From Falsiroseomonas sp051860665 (GTDB lineage: Bacteria; Pseudomonadota; Alphaproteobacteria; Acetobacterales; Acetobacteraceae), in NCBI RefSeq assembly GCF_051860665.1, contig NZ_JBHYDM010000011.1:62001-126000 (forward strand): a DNA stretch of 64,000 nucleotides. The letters are read 5' to 3'. The notes beneath the pieces were generated by a model, which had not been told where the DNA came from, did not search any database, and saw only the letters and a list, made by a program, of their open reading frames with translations. Shown one piece after another: positions 1 through 8,804 of the stretch; position 1 is the stretch's first letter; every line of letters begins with the position of its first letter. The translations under genes were made by a program, and so were the position numbers.

Positions 1-1
1 C

Positions 2-259
2 AGCGCCATGCCGGCCTATCAGGAGAATGCGCTGATCCAGAAATACCGCGCGGAGGTGGATCGCATGTCCACCGCTGCGGCGGCCGGGCACAACCTGGGA
101 TGGGAGAGCACTTCGCATAAGCCGAACACCGCGGCGGGCCGCATCATCGCGAGCCATGTGCTGGCGGAAGCGGTGCAGCGCTATGTCGTGAACAACGAGC
201 CGGTGGCGCAGGTGGTCTCCACCACCGCGCAGCGGCTCGAGCAGATCATGCGCGGCTGA
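2..259 (+). CDS. C-terminal end of sugar ABC transporter substrate-binding protein (partial)
   Basis: Only the last 85 residues are in the window; the frame is open to the left edge, so the first visible Met is not the start. The segment is helical and polar, with no membrane span. It sits 8 nt upstream of two MalF/MalG-type permeases and a UgpC/MalK-type ATPase, which is the position of a family 1 extracellular solute-binding protein. Its role would be periplasmic capture of a sugar or sugar-like substrate. The family call rests mainly on context, because the conserved N-terminal part is outside the window. Confidence 0.6.
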   Translation, partial: SAMPAYQENALIQKYRAEVDRMSTAAAAGHNLGWESTSHKPNTAAGRIIASHVLAEAVQRYVVNNEPVAQVVSTTAQRLEQIMRG

Positions 260-267
260 TCCTGCGC

Positions 268-1164
268 GTGAAGCCTGCCACGAATCCGCTCGACCGACGC
301 GATGCCTGGCTGGGGGTGATGCTGATCGCCCCCAGCGTGCTGATCTTCTGCGCCGTCATCGTCTATCCGCTGGTCTCGGCCATCTATCTCAGCCTGTTCT
401 CGATCTATACGCCGACGCTGCAGGGCCACTTCGTCGGCCTGTCGAATTACGCGGAACTGCTGGCGGGCGGGGAGTTCTGGCATTCGCTGGCCAATACGCT
501 GATCTGGACCATCTGCACGCTCACGCTGCAGGTGGTGCTGGGCATCGCCGCCGCGCTGATGCTGCACCAGGCCATCATCTTCCGGTCGCTGGCGCGCAGC
601 CTGATCCTGTTTCCCTACTTCGTCTCCACCGTCGTCGCCGTGCTGGTCTGGCGCTGGCTGTTCAACGACCTCTATGGCATCCTGAACCACCTGATGATCT
701 CGGCGGGCCTGCTGAACATGCCGCTGGACTGGCTGGGCTCCATGCCGAATGCCATGGTCAGCATCGTGCTGGTCGGCGCCTGGAAATACTTCCCCTTCGT
801 CGTCATCGCCGTGCTGGCGCGGCTGCAGACGATTCCGGACAATCTGTATGAGGCGGCGACGATCGATGGCGCCGGCGCCTGGGGCCGCTTCTGGGATGTG
901 ACGCTGCCGCAGCTGAAGGATGTGCTGCTGGTGGTGGTGCTGCTGCGCGCCATCTGGGACTTCAAGGAATTCGACCTGATCTACCTGATGACCGGCGGCG
1001 GGCCACTGATCGCGACGCAGACGCTGCCGCTGATGGTCTACAAGGAAGCCTTCGGCATGGATGCCATGGGCCGCGCCACCGCGGTGGCCGTCGCCATGAT
1101 GTTCGTCATGCTGGTCTTCATGCTGCTGTATCTGCGGCAGGCCAAGCAGGATGCCGCCAAGTGA
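268..1164 (+). CDS. Sugar ABC transporter permease (MalF/UgpA type)
   Basis: Inner-membrane permease subunit of a CUT1-type importer, 298 aa. It has about six hydrophobic segments, the first at residues 14-38. The cytoplasmic EAA loop starts near residue 195 (EAATIDGAGAWGRFW), the contact site for the ATPase. The start is GTG, 8 nt after the binding-protein stop. The stop overlaps the GTG of the second permease by 4 nt, so the two are translationally coupled. The transported compound cannot be read from the sequence; neighbours suggest a sugar acid or related polyol. Confidence 0.9.
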   Translation: MKPATNPLDRRDAWLGVMLIAPSVLIFCAVIVYPLVSAIYLSLFSIYTPTLQGHFVGLSNYAELLAGGEFWHSLANTLIWTICTLTLQVVLGIAAALMLHQAIIFRSLARSLILFPYFVSTVVAVLVWRWLFNDLYGILNHLMISAGLLNMPLDWLGSMPNAMVSIVLVGAWKYFPFVVIAVLARLQTIPDNLYEAATIDGAGAWGRFWDVTLPQLKDVLLVVVLLRAIWDFKEFDLIYLMTGGGPLIATQTLPLMVYKEAFGMDAMGRATAVAVAMMFVMLVFMLLYLRQAKQDAAK

Positions 1165-1979
1165 AGCGCGTGCTGTTCAACCTGATGGCCTGGACCATCG
1201 TGCTGGTCACCGCCTTCCCGCTGCTGTGGATGGTGCTGACCTCCGTAAAACCGCAGTTCGAGCTGTTCCGCATGCCGCCGACCTTCTGGCCGGAACAGAT
1301 CACCTTCGAGCACTACGCGCGCCTGCTGTGGGAGACGCCCTTCCTCACCTATATGCGCAATTCGCTGATCCTGTCCTTCTCCACCACAGTGCTGGTGGTG
1401 GCGGTGGCGACGCTCGGCGCGCATAGCCTGGTGCGCTTCCGCTATCCGGGGCGGGAGAGACTGGCACAGCTGGTGCTCTTCACCTACCTACTTCCCTCCG
1501 TTGTGCTGATCCTGCCGCTGTATCTGCTGATGGTCTGGCTCGGCATCGCCAATTCGCTGCTGAGCCTGGTCATCGCCTATACCAGCTTCGCTTTGCCCTA
1601 TGCGCTGTGGCTGCTGCGCAGCTTCATGCAGGGCATTCCGGACGATCTGGAATCGGCGGCGCTGGTGGATGGCGCGACGCGGATGGAGGCTTTTGTCGAC
1701 GTCATCCTGCCGCAGGCGCTGCCGGGCATCATCTCCACCTGTCTCTTCACCTTCATCCTGTCCTGGAACGAGTATCTCTACGCGCTGGTGCTGGTGAACA
1801 CGGACGAGGCGCGGCCGCTCACCACCGGGGTGATGAGCATGCTGGTCAGCGCCTTCAACATCGAATGGTCCCTGCTGATGGCTGCCTCCGTCATGATGAG
1901 CGTGCCGCTCATCATCATCTTCGCCTTCCTGCAAAAATACCTGACGCGCGGCTTCGGCGCGGGTGGCGTGAAGGGATGA
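1161..1979 (+). CDS. Sugar ABC transporter permease (MalG/UgpE type)
   Basis: Second inner-membrane permease of the importer, 272 aa, with about six membrane spans. An EAA motif begins near residue 164 (ESAALVDGATRMEAF) and is followed by the PGI...FIL.WNE region typical of MalG-like subunits. The GTG start overlaps the upstream stop (GTGA) and the stop overlaps the ATPase start (ATGA). It should form a heterodimer with the preceding permease. Confidence 0.9.
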   Translation: MKRVLFNLMAWTIVLVTAFPLLWMVLTSVKPQFELFRMPPTFWPEQITFEHYARLLWETPFLTYMRNSLILSFSTTVLVVAVATLGAHSLVRFRYPGRERLAQLVLFTYLLPSVVLILPLYLLMVWLGIANSLLSLVIAYTSFALPYALWLLRSFMQGIPDDLESAALVDGATRMEAFVDVILPQALPGIISTCLFTFILSWNEYLYALVLVNTDEARPLTTGVMSMLVSAFNIEWSLLMAASVMMSVPLIIIFAFLQKYLTRGFGAGGVKG

Positions 1980-3052
1980 GCGCGGCGGAGGTCACCTTCA
2001 GCAAGGTCCGCAAGGCCTTTGGCAACGCCGTCGCGGTGCGGGAGCTGGACCTGGCGATCGGCGCCGGGGAATTCGTCTCGCTGCTCGGTCCATCCGGTTG
2101 CGGCAAGACCACCAGCCTGCGGATGCTGGCAGGGCTGGAGTTTCCGACCAGCGGCACCATCAGCATCGGCGGCCGCGTGGTGAATGACGTGGCGCCGGGC
2201 AAGCGCGACGTGGCCATGGTGTTCCAGTCCTACGCGCTCTATCCGCATATGACGGTGGGCGAGAACATCGCCTATCCGCTGAAGAAGCAGGGCATGGCCC
2301 GCGGGGAGCGTGAGGCGCAAGTGAAGCGCATCGCGGCCATGCTGAAGCTGGAGGCGCTGCTGGACCGCAAGCCGCGGCAGCTTTCGGGCGGGCAGCAGCA
2401 GCGTGTCGCGCTCGGCCGCGCCCTGGTTCGAAGCCCGAAGGTCTTCCTGCTGGATGAGCCGCTGTCGAACCTGGACGCCAAGCTGCGGGCGCATATGCGG
2501 GCGGAGCTGATCGAGCTGCATCGCCAGCTCGGCCGCACCTTCGTCTATGTGACGCATGACCAGCTGGAAGCGATGACGATGTCGGATCGCATCGCGGTGA
2601 TGGAGGGCGGCGAGCTGCGGCAATTCGCGCCGCCGCGGGAGGTCTATGACAGGCCCGCCAACCTCTTTGTCGCCAGCTTCATCGGCACGCCGCCGATGAA
2701 CATCGTGCATGGCGAATTCAACGGCCGCGTCTTCCGCCACCCCGCCATCACCGTGCCCTTCCACGTCACGGGCGCCCCCACCAAGGTCGCGCTGGGTGTG
2801 CGGCCGGAGGATGTGCTGCTGGGCGAGGGTCCGTTCCGCGCCACCGTGCGCGTGGTGGAGCCCACCGGGCACGAGACCATCGTGATGCTGGATGCGGAGG
2901 GCGCCTCCCTCACCGCCCGCGCGCCGGCCGAATCGCATCTGCGGCCGGGCGAAATCGTCCCCTTCGCCCTGCGGGCGGATCGCCTGCATCTGTTCGACGC
3001 CACCACCGAACTGCGCCTCGAGGCGCGTGCCACCGAGGAGATTTCCGCATGA
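1976..3052 (+). CDS. ABC transporter ATP-binding protein (UgpC/MalK type)
   Basis: ATPase of the sugar importer, 358 aa from the ATG that overlaps the permease stop. The open frame extends far upstream, but that part is a shadow of the permease. Walker A is GPSGCGKT near residue 38, the Q-loop is in FQSYALYPHMT, the ABC signature is LSGGQQQR near 136, Walker B is VFLLDEP near 156, and the switch is VTHD. A C-terminal regulatory (TOBE) region of about 115 residues is typical of CUT1 ATPases. The stop overlaps the following aldolase gene by 4 nt, tying transport to catabolism. Confidence 0.93.
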   Translation: MSAAEVTFSKVRKAFGNAVAVRELDLAIGAGEFVSLLGPSGCGKTTSLRMLAGLEFPTSGTISIGGRVVNDVAPGKRDVAMVFQSYALYPHMTVGENIAYPLKKQGMARGEREAQVKRIAAMLKLEALLDRKPRQLSGGQQQRVALGRALVRSPKVFLLDEPLSNLDAKLRAHMRAELIELHRQLGRTFVYVTHDQLEAMTMSDRIAVMEGGELRQFAPPREVYDRPANLFVASFIGTPPMNIVHGEFNGRVFRHPAITVPFHVTGAPTKVALGVRPEDVLLGEGPFRATVRVVEPTGHETIVMLDAEGASLTARAPAESHLRPGEIVPFALRADRLHLFDATTELRLEARATEEISA

Positions 3053-3948
3053 ACCGCGACGATGTCGACTGGTCGGGCCCCATGCCGGCCCTGACCACGC
3101 CCTTCGACAGCCAGGGCCGCATCGACAGCGCCGGCTTCGCGGCGAATGTCACCCGCATGCTGGATGCCGGCGCGACGGGCATTGTGGCCTGCGGCTGCAC
3201 CGGCGAGTTCTGGGCGCTGGACCTAGCCGAGCGCGCCGCGCTGTACCACGAGGCGGTGAAGGCTACCGCCGGCCGCGGCACCGTCATTGTCGGCACAGGC
3301 TGCGTGGGCGAGGCTGATACCATCGCGCTGGCCGCCAAGGCGAAGGAGGCCGGCGCCGATGGCGTGCTGGTGTTGCCGCCCTTTTTCGTGAAGCTCACCG
3401 ACGACGAGATTTTTGCCCACTACAAGGCGGTCTCGGATGCGGTGCAACTGCCGATCATCGCCTACAACATTCCCGGCAATGCGGTGAACGCGATCTCGCC
3501 TGCGCTGGCGGACCGTCTTGCGGATCTTGAGAAGATCGTCGCCATCAAGGAATCCTCCGGCGACTGGAACAATTTCTACGGCACGCTGCTGGCGGTGAAG
3601 GATCGGCTGCGTGTCTTCTGCGGCCCCTCCTCCGTCTTTGGCGTGCCGGCCGTTGCGCTCGGCGCGGATGGCACGGTGGATTGCTTCCCGAATGTCTGGA
3701 CCGGCTGCCTCGATCTCTACTACGCGGCGCGCGATGGGCGGGAGGATGCGGCGGAGCTGCAGGAGATGGGGCGCAGGCTGACAGATCTTTTCGTCAGCGG
3801 CGGCCGCACGCTTTATCCGGCGACCAAGGCAGCGATGGACATGATGGGTTTTGCCGGCGGCGGCACGCCGCGCCCGCCGCTGCGGCCACTCACGGGTGCG
3901 CCGCTGGATGGGCTGCGCAGCGGGCTGCAGGAACTGGGGCTGCTCTGA
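3049..3948 (+). CDS. Dihydrodipicolinate synthase/N-acetylneuraminate lyase family protein
   Basis: Class I (Schiff-base) aldolase or dehydratase of the DapA/NanA TIM-barrel family, 299 aa. The Schiff-base lysine is in AIKESSGD (Lys167) and the conserved tyrosine is in AYNIPG (Tyr139). The substrate-binding loop is GCTGEFWAL instead of the usual GTTGE. It is the first enzyme after a sugar importer and precedes two SDRs and a sugar isomerase. A 2-keto-3-deoxy sugar acid aldolase or dehydratase is therefore more likely than lysine biosynthesis. The exact reaction cannot be fixed. Confidence 0.85.
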   Translation: MNRDDVDWSGPMPALTTPFDSQGRIDSAGFAANVTRMLDAGATGIVACGCTGEFWALDLAERAALYHEAVKATAGRGTVIVGTGCVGEADTIALAAKAKEAGADGVLVLPPFFVKLTDDEIFAHYKAVSDAVQLPIIAYNIPGNAVNAISPALADRLADLEKIVAIKESSGDWNNFYGTLLAVKDRLRVFCGPSSVFGVPAVALGADGTVDCFPNVWTGCLDLYYAARDGREDAAELQEMGRRLTDLFVSGGRTLYPATKAAMDMMGFAGGGTPRPPLRPLTGAPLDGLRSGLQELGLL

Positions 3949-3949
3949 C

Positions 3950-4732
3950 ATGGATCTCGGCATCAAGGGTCGCCACGCGCTGGTCTGCGGCGGCAGCCGC
4001 GGCCTCGGCGAGGCCTGCGCGCGCTCGCTCGCCAAAGAAGGCGCCAACCTCACCATCGTGGCGCGCGGCGCGGAGGCGCTTGAAGACGCTGCGGCGAAAC
4101 TGCGCGCCGAGACCGGCGTCGCGGTGCAGATCGTCGCCGCCGATGTGAACACCGAGGAAGGGCGCGACGCGATCCTCGCCGCCTGCCCGGCGCCAGACAT
4201 TTTGGTCTGCAATCCCGGTGTCCGCCAGGTGCCCGGCAATTTCCGGGAATGGGACCGCGCGGAATGGCTCTATTGGTGGGATGTGCATTTCCATTCCTCG
4301 ATGGAGCTGATCCGCCGCACCACGCCCGGCATGTGCGACCGCAAATTCGGCCGCGTCGTCAGCATCTCCGTCAGCTTCATCAAGTTTCCGCAGATCGGCT
4401 TCGCGCATTCCCATGCCGCGCGCGTGGCGCTGTCCGGCGCCATCGGCTCCATCGCGCGCGAACTTATCCCGCACAATGTCACGGTGAACACGGTCTGCCC
4501 CGGCCTGTTCGACACGGACGCGCTGCGCACCAACCTGCACGGCCATGCGGCGCGCCGCGGCACGACCTATGAGGCGATGGTGGAGGATCGCATCGCCGGC
4601 TGCCCCGCCGGGCGCTTCGCGGACCCCGCCGAATGCGGCGATCTCGTCGCCTATCTCTGCAGCGCCCAGGCCGGCTTCATGACAGCCCAGAACATCGTCA
4701 ATGACGGTGGCGTCTATCAGGGCCTGTTCTGA
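3950..4732 (+). CDS. SDR family protein with atypical catalytic residues
   Basis: Short-chain dehydrogenase/reductase fold, 260 aa. The N-terminal dinucleotide motif is GGSRGLGEACA; the usual NNAG is CNPG. The serine of SISVS is present. The canonical YxxxK is absent: the aligned stretch reads AHSHAARVALSG, so Tyr and Lys are replaced. This resembles an SDR subgroup known to lack a perfect catalytic tetrad (beta-ketoacyl reductase-like). The start is the ATG 1 nt after the aldolase stop; upstream in-frame Mets lie inside the aldolase gene. Substrate unknown, presumably an intermediate of the same pathway. Confidence 0.85.
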   Translation: MDLGIKGRHALVCGGSRGLGEACARSLAKEGANLTIVARGAEALEDAAAKLRAETGVAVQIVAADVNTEEGRDAILAACPAPDILVCNPGVRQVPGNFREWDRAEWLYWWDVHFHSSMELIRRTTPGMCDRKFGRVVSISVSFIKFPQIGFAHSHAARVALSGAIGSIARELIPHNVTVNTVCPGLFDTDALRTNLHGHAARRGTTYEAMVEDRIAGCPAGRFADPAECGDLVAYLCSAQAGFMTAQNIVNDGGVYQGLF

Positions 4733-4734
4733 CC

Positions 4735-5460
4735 ATGCGCGACGCGGAGCTGCTGCCCGCCGCCGGCCGCGTCATCGCCCTCTCCGGCGCCTCGCGCGGC
4801 TTGGGCGCGGCCATCGCGCGGCGCCTGCATGCGGAAGGCTATACGCTGGCTCTCGGCCTGCGTGATCCCTCCGCGGCGAAGCGGCTGGGCCTGGGCGAGG
4901 AGCGTGTCAGCGTGCATCGCTACGATGCGATGAATCCCGAAAGCGCGGAGGGCTGGATCGATGCTGCCGTGGCGCGGCATGGCCGGCTCGACGGGCTCAT
5001 CAACAATGCCGGCATCCTGCGCCGCGTCACCTGGGACGAAGGGGGCGAGGCGGAGCTGGACGAGCTCTGGACCGTCAATGTGAAGGCGCCCTTCCGCGCC
5101 ACGCGCCGCGCCTTGCCCCACCTGCGCGCCGCGGGGCATGGCCGCGTGGTCAACATCGCCTCCACCGACGGCAAGCGCATCCGCGATGCCAGCGTCTCCA
5201 TCGGCTATGCCATGACCAAGCAGGCCCTCGTCGCGCTCAGCCAGGCCGCGAAATTCGCGGGCTGGGAGGATGGCCTGCGCGTCACCGCGCTCTGCCCCGG
5301 TGCCATCGACACGGAGTTGTTGGCCGGCCTGCCCGGCATCTCCACCACGCGCCTTTCGCCCGCCACCGTGGCGGAGATCGTGGCGCTGCTGCTGCGGCTG
5401 CCGGATACCGCCACCATCGCCGAGCTGATCGTCAACACCCGTCTCGAACACACGCTGTAG
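4735..5460 (+). CDS. SDR family NAD(P)-dependent oxidoreductase
   Basis: Classical SDR, 241 aa. It has the cofactor motif GASRGLGAAIA near residue 16, NNAG near 85, the catalytic serine in NIASTDG and YAMTK as the YxxxK pair. It follows the atypical SDR by 2 nt. In this cluster it probably oxidises or reduces a sugar, lactone or sugar acid. It is the canonical, presumably active partner of the degenerate SDR next to it. Confidence 0.9.
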   Translation: MRDAELLPAAGRVIALSGASRGLGAAIARRLHAEGYTLALGLRDPSAAKRLGLGEERVSVHRYDAMNPESAEGWIDAAVARHGRLDGLINNAGILRRVTWDEGGEAELDELWTVNVKAPFRATRRALPHLRAAGHGRVVNIASTDGKRIRDASVSIGYAMTKQALVALSQAAKFAGWEDGLRVTALCPGAIDTELLAGLPGISTTRLSPATVAEIVALLLRLPDTATIAELIVNTRLEHTL

Positions 5461-5470
5461 GAGGATGCCC

Positions 5471-6307
5471 ATGGCCGCCCTGCCGGTTGCCGTCTCCACC
5501 TTTCCCTTCCTCTATTCGCATGACGGGCTGGGCGCGATGCAGCACCTGCACCGCCAGGGCTATCGCGCCTTCGAGATGATGATCTTCCCGCCGCATTGCT
5601 GGCCCTCGGAGCTCACGCCGGCGAAGCGTCGCGAATACAAATCCTGGCTCGCCGACAGCGGCTCCGCCATCACCTCCTTCTGCTATCCGCTGCTGGACAA
5701 CAACCCGAACAGCGTCTGCGCGAAGATGCGCCGCTATACGCTGGACCGGTACCGGGAGGCCATCGACCTCGCCGCCGACTGGGGCTGCCCCTATGTCTGC
5801 GCCATTCCCGGCCCGGTGAATTCGCTGATCGACCCGCCGCTGCCCTGGATGCGCGCCTGGTTCCTCGAAGGCATGCGCGAGCTGGTCGATTTCGCGAAGG
5901 GCTCGGGCGTTGAGATCATCCTGGAGAACGTGCCCTTCACCTGGGCGCCGAGCGCGCAGGACATGCTCTCCCTCGCCGAGGAGATCGGCCCCGAAGTCGG
6001 GCTGAACTTCGACATCTGCAACAGCGCCTTCATCAAGGAGGATGTGGCGGCGGCCATCCGCCTGCTGGGGAAGCGCATCAAGAACGTCCATATCTCCGAC
6101 AGCGGCTACGAGGTCTTCAAGCACACCCGCCTCGGCACCGGCATCGTGGATGCGGCGGCCGCCGGCGCGGCGCTGCGGGAGATCGGCTACCAGGGCCAGA
6201 CGGTGCTGGAGATCATCACGGATGCGCTGCAGCCCGGCGCCGACCCGGATGCGGATATCCGGGCGAGCCATGACATTTTGGCATCACTCGGCTGGAAATC
6301 ACGCTGA
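5471..6307 (+). CDS. Sugar phosphate isomerase/epimerase (AP endonuclease 2 TIM-barrel family)
   Basis: 278 aa protein of the xylose isomerase-like TIM-barrel family. Typical segments are GCPYVCAIPGPVN, VEIILENVPF, VGLNFDICNS and IKNVHISDSG, which carry the Glu, Asp and His metal ligands of these enzymes. Two in-frame ATGs compete. AGGAGG at 5459-5464 abuts the first (5465) but is 6 nt from the second, so 5471 is chosen. Last gene of the sugar operon; it probably interconverts a keto-sugar or sugar-acid intermediate. Confidence 0.85.
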   Translation: MAALPVAVSTFPFLYSHDGLGAMQHLHRQGYRAFEMMIFPPHCWPSELTPAKRREYKSWLADSGSAITSFCYPLLDNNPNSVCAKMRRYTLDRYREAIDLAADWGCPYVCAIPGPVNSLIDPPLPWMRAWFLEGMRELVDFAKGSGVEIILENVPFTWAPSAQDMLSLAEEIGPEVGLNFDICNSAFIKEDVAAAIRLLGKRIKNVHISDSGYEVFKHTRLGTGIVDAAAAGAALREIGYQGQTVLEIITDALQPGADPDADIRASHDILASLGWKSR

Positions 6308-6328
6308 TTTGCCGTAACTGGCGCTCCC

Positions 6329-6338
6329 GGTATACACC
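6329..6338. promoter_or_regulatory. Possible GntR/FCD operator core
   Basis: GGTATACACC contains the palindrome GTATAC and lies 53 nt upstream of the GntR-type gene, in the only gap between it and the sugar operon. FCD-type GntR regulators often bind TGGTNNACCA-like sites, and this is a partial match. Autoregulation is inference. Confidence 0.25.
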
Positions 6339-6391
6339 TTGGTCGTGGCCGGCCCATTCAGGTCGGCCCCGATTGGGTGACGGAAGCGCCG

Positions 6392-7150
6392 ATGACACGG
6401 GACAAGACCGAGACTGCCCGCGCGCCGCGTGAATCCTCCGACCGCGCCCCGCGCGAGATCGGCGATGCCGGCCCGCGCGAAGCCGCCCCCCGCAGCCTGC
6501 GCGAGCAGGCGCTGGAGGCAATCAAGCGCGGCATCCTGGATTCCCGCTATGCGCCGGGCGCCCTGCTCTCCGAGAACCAGCTGGCGGATGAGCTGCAGAT
6601 CAGCCGCACCCCGATCCGGGAGGCGCTGCGCGAACTGGCCGGCGGCGGGCTGGTCCGCATCCTGCCGCAGCGCGGCATCGTGGTCTCCGAGCTCTCGGTG
6701 CATGACATCGTCGAGGTCTATCAGCTGCGCGAGCAGCTGGAGGGCTTTGCCGTCCGGATCGCGGCCGAACGCCTGGGCCCGGCCGATGCCGAGGGGCTGC
6801 TGGCGGACCACCGGGACGCGCTGGCGCATATGCAGGCGGGCGCGCTGCGCGCGGCCTATGACAGCTCGGTCCTGATGCACAGCCGCATCCTGGGGCTGGC
6901 CGGCAATTCGCGCCTGTCCCAGTTCATGGCGCAGCTCGGCGACCAGGTGCATCGCTTCGGCCTGCTGACCCTGCGCCATGGCCGGGTGGAACGCGCGCTG
7001 GCGGAGCACGGCCAGATCATCGAGGCGCTGGTCGCCAATCGGCCGGAGGAGGCGGAGAGCCTGATGCGCCAGCATCTGCGCGCGGACCGCGACCTGGCGC
7101 TGCGCGTGGTGCTGCCCGCCGGGGTGATGCAGCCGGAATTGACGGCCTAG
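6392..7150 (+). CDS. GntR family transcriptional regulator, FCD domain
   Basis: 252 aa. The N-terminal winged helix has the GntR core LREQALEAIKRGIL...LSENQLADELQISRTPIREAL. It is followed by an all-helical FCD ligand-binding domain (VYQLREQLEGFAVRIAA, with metal-site His residues in LMHSR and HGQIIEAL). The chosen ATG has GGAAG 5 nt upstream; a GTG 15 nt earlier is possible. It follows the sugar-acid operon on the same strand and is probably its repressor. The stop abuts the stop of the convergent oxidase. Confidence 0.9.
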   Translation: MTRDKTETARAPRESSDRAPREIGDAGPREAAPRSLREQALEAIKRGILDSRYAPGALLSENQLADELQISRTPIREALRELAGGGLVRILPQRGIVVSELSVHDIVEVYQLREQLEGFAVRIAAERLGPADAEGLLADHRDALAHMQAGALRAAYDSSVLMHSRILGLAGNSRLSQFMAQLGDQVHRFGLLTLRHGRVERALAEHGQIIEALVANRPEEAESLMRQHLRADRDLALRVVLPAGVMQPELTA

Positions 7151-8572
7151 CTATCCCTGCGAGCCTTCCAGGGCGCCGGGATTCATCCGCCCGCGCGGGT
7201 CCAGCATCGCCTTGACGGAATGCAGCAGCTGCGCCGCCCCCGGCTCCATGCGGGAGCCGAGCTTGTAGAAGCGGCCGAGCTGGGCATGCACCGCGCCATG
7301 CTGGTCCATGATGAGCGAGAGGCGGTCCCGCGCCTGGCGCACCAGGTCCCGCGCCGCAAGATTGGCCGGGAAATGCGCGAAGCGGGCGCGGCTGGCCTCC
7401 GGCAGGTGCTCCAGATGCAGCGCATCCAGCGCGTCCTGCCAGTAGAACATGGGCTCGATCGTCACATAGGCGCCGAGCGAGGAGATCATGTGGCTGATGC
7501 TGATCCCGGCCTCGGCCAGGGCCGGGCCCATCGCCGCATACTCCGCCTCCAGCGCCGCCAGGCAGGCGGCGGCCGCGCCCAGCGGCAGCATGCCATGCAC
7601 CGGCACCCAGCGCTCCCCGCCCGGCCCGACCAGGCCGCGGATCGAATAGGGCCGCGCCCATAGCGTCTTCGGCAGGCTCGCCGGGATCTCCCGCCCGCCC
7701 TGGGCCAGGGCCAGAGCGCGCGCCGCCTCGATGCCCGCCTCCGCCGCCGGGGCGGTGACGCCCTCCGCCGTCAGGTGCAGCGCCCAGGCGGGCTCCGCCC
7801 GGGTGGCCTCGGCCTGCGGCAGCGGGTCCATGGCGAAGGCGCGGTTCACGGTGCGGGACTGGGCGATCCGCACCATCGCCGCCATCATCGCCGCGCTGGT
7901 CTCGAAGGCGAAGGACGCGAAGGCGGCGGCGCATTTCGGCGCGAGGCGCAGCGCCACCTCCGTCTTCACGCCGAAGGCGCCGCAATCGCCCAGGAACAGG
8001 CCGGTGAGATCCGGCCCCATATGCCGCCAGAAGGGCGGCGCATTGCGCAGCGCGAGCGCGCCGGTGCGCACCGCATTGCCATCCGCCAGCACCACGGCGA
8101 GGCCCAGGATTCCGTCCATGCCGCCGGGCAGGTTCTGCGCCACCGTGCCGCCGATGGTGGTGACGGAGCCCGAGACGGGCGAGGCCTGCGCCGCGCGAAG
8201 CCCATGCGGGGCCAGCGCCGCGGCCAGCGCCTGCCAGGTGGCCCCGGCGCCGACCACCGCGGTCAGGTTCTCCGCATCGATGGAAATGCCGTCCAGCCGC
8301 CTGGTATCCACCACGATGGCCGGCGCCCGCGGGACCACGCCCGCGGTATAGGACAGGCCGGCGCCGCGCGGCACGATGGCGCGGCCGAATTCGGCCAGCA
8401 GGCGCAGCGCCGTCGCCGTCTCCTCCGTGCTGCCGGGGCGGATGACGATCTCGGCCGGCACGCTGCCGGGCCAGTCGGAGAGATCCGCCGTGGCCTGGGC
8501 GCAGGAGACCGCATCGGTCGCGACATGCTGGGCGCCCAGGCGCTGCGCCAGGGCGGCGGCCAGGCTGCTCAT
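7151..8572 (-). CDS. FAD-binding oxidoreductase (GlcD/D-lactate dehydrogenase type)
   Basis: 473 aa flavoprotein of the VAO/PCMH family. The N-terminal FAD-binding half has the motifs IVPRGAGLSYT and GSVTTIGGTVAQNLPGG, followed by LFLGDCGAFGVKTEVALRL. The C-terminal FAD-oxidase domain ends with the family-typical LLHSVKAMLDPRGRMNPG. Such enzymes oxidise 2-hydroxy acids or aldonolactones. It is convergent with the GntR gene, so a role in the same sugar-acid pathway is possible but unproven. Confidence 0.82.
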   Translation of the reverse strand: MSSLAAALAQRLGAQHVATDAVSCAQATADLSDWPGSVPAEIVIRPGSTEETATALRLLAEFGRAIVPRGAGLSYTAGVVPRAPAIVVDTRRLDGISIDAENLTAVVGAGATWQALAAALAPHGLRAAQASPVSGSVTTIGGTVAQNLPGGMDGILGLAVVLADGNAVRTGALALRNAPPFWRHMGPDLTGLFLGDCGAFGVKTEVALRLAPKCAAAFASFAFETSAAMMAAMVRIAQSRTVNRAFAMDPLPQAEATRAEPAWALHLTAEGVTAPAAEAGIEAARALALAQGGREIPASLPKTLWARPYSIRGLVGPGGERWVPVHGMLPLGAAAACLAALEAEYAAMGPALAEAGISISHMISSLGAYVTIEPMFYWQDALDALHLEHLPEASRARFAHFPANLAARDLVRQARDRLSLIMDQHGAVHAQLGRFYKLGSRMEPGAAQLLHSVKAMLDPRGRMNPGALEGSQG

Positions 8573-8644
8573 CGCCGCATCCGCGGCGGTCGCTGGAAGG
8601 CCTGGCCGGGCAGCTTGGTCATCGCAGGCTCCGCAGGGTTCGCG

Positions 8645-8668
8645 GCCGCCCGGCGGGGGCCGGGCGGC
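8645..8668 (-). terminator. GC-rich hairpin between nrsF and the FAD oxidase
   Basis: Perfect 10-bp stem (8645-8654 with 8659-8668) and a GGGG loop, 137 nt downstream of the nrsF stop and 73 nt upstream of the oxidase start. No T-tract follows on the minus strand. Intrinsic terminator or leader structure cannot be told apart. Confidence 0.4.
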
Positions 8669-8674
8669 ACGGAG

Positions 8675-8769
8675 CGGAATGTGTCTCTTCCGGGCCTTTC
8701 CGCCTAGGCTTTCGCACCCTCCTGGCCGGGCTTGCCCGGTCGTGCGCGGCCCGCCGCGAACACATTCCG
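8675..8769. repeat. Spaced 10-bp inverted repeat
   Basis: CGGAATGTGT at 8675-8684 is repeated exactly in inverted orientation at 8760-8769 (ACACATTCCG), 75 nt apart, in the gap between nrsF and the oxidase. It could be paired promoter elements or protein sites. No known motif is claimed. Confidence 0.45.
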
Positions 8770-8804
8770 GTGTGGTCGACGGCAGGTCGCCCGGGCCGGC
8801 GCCC

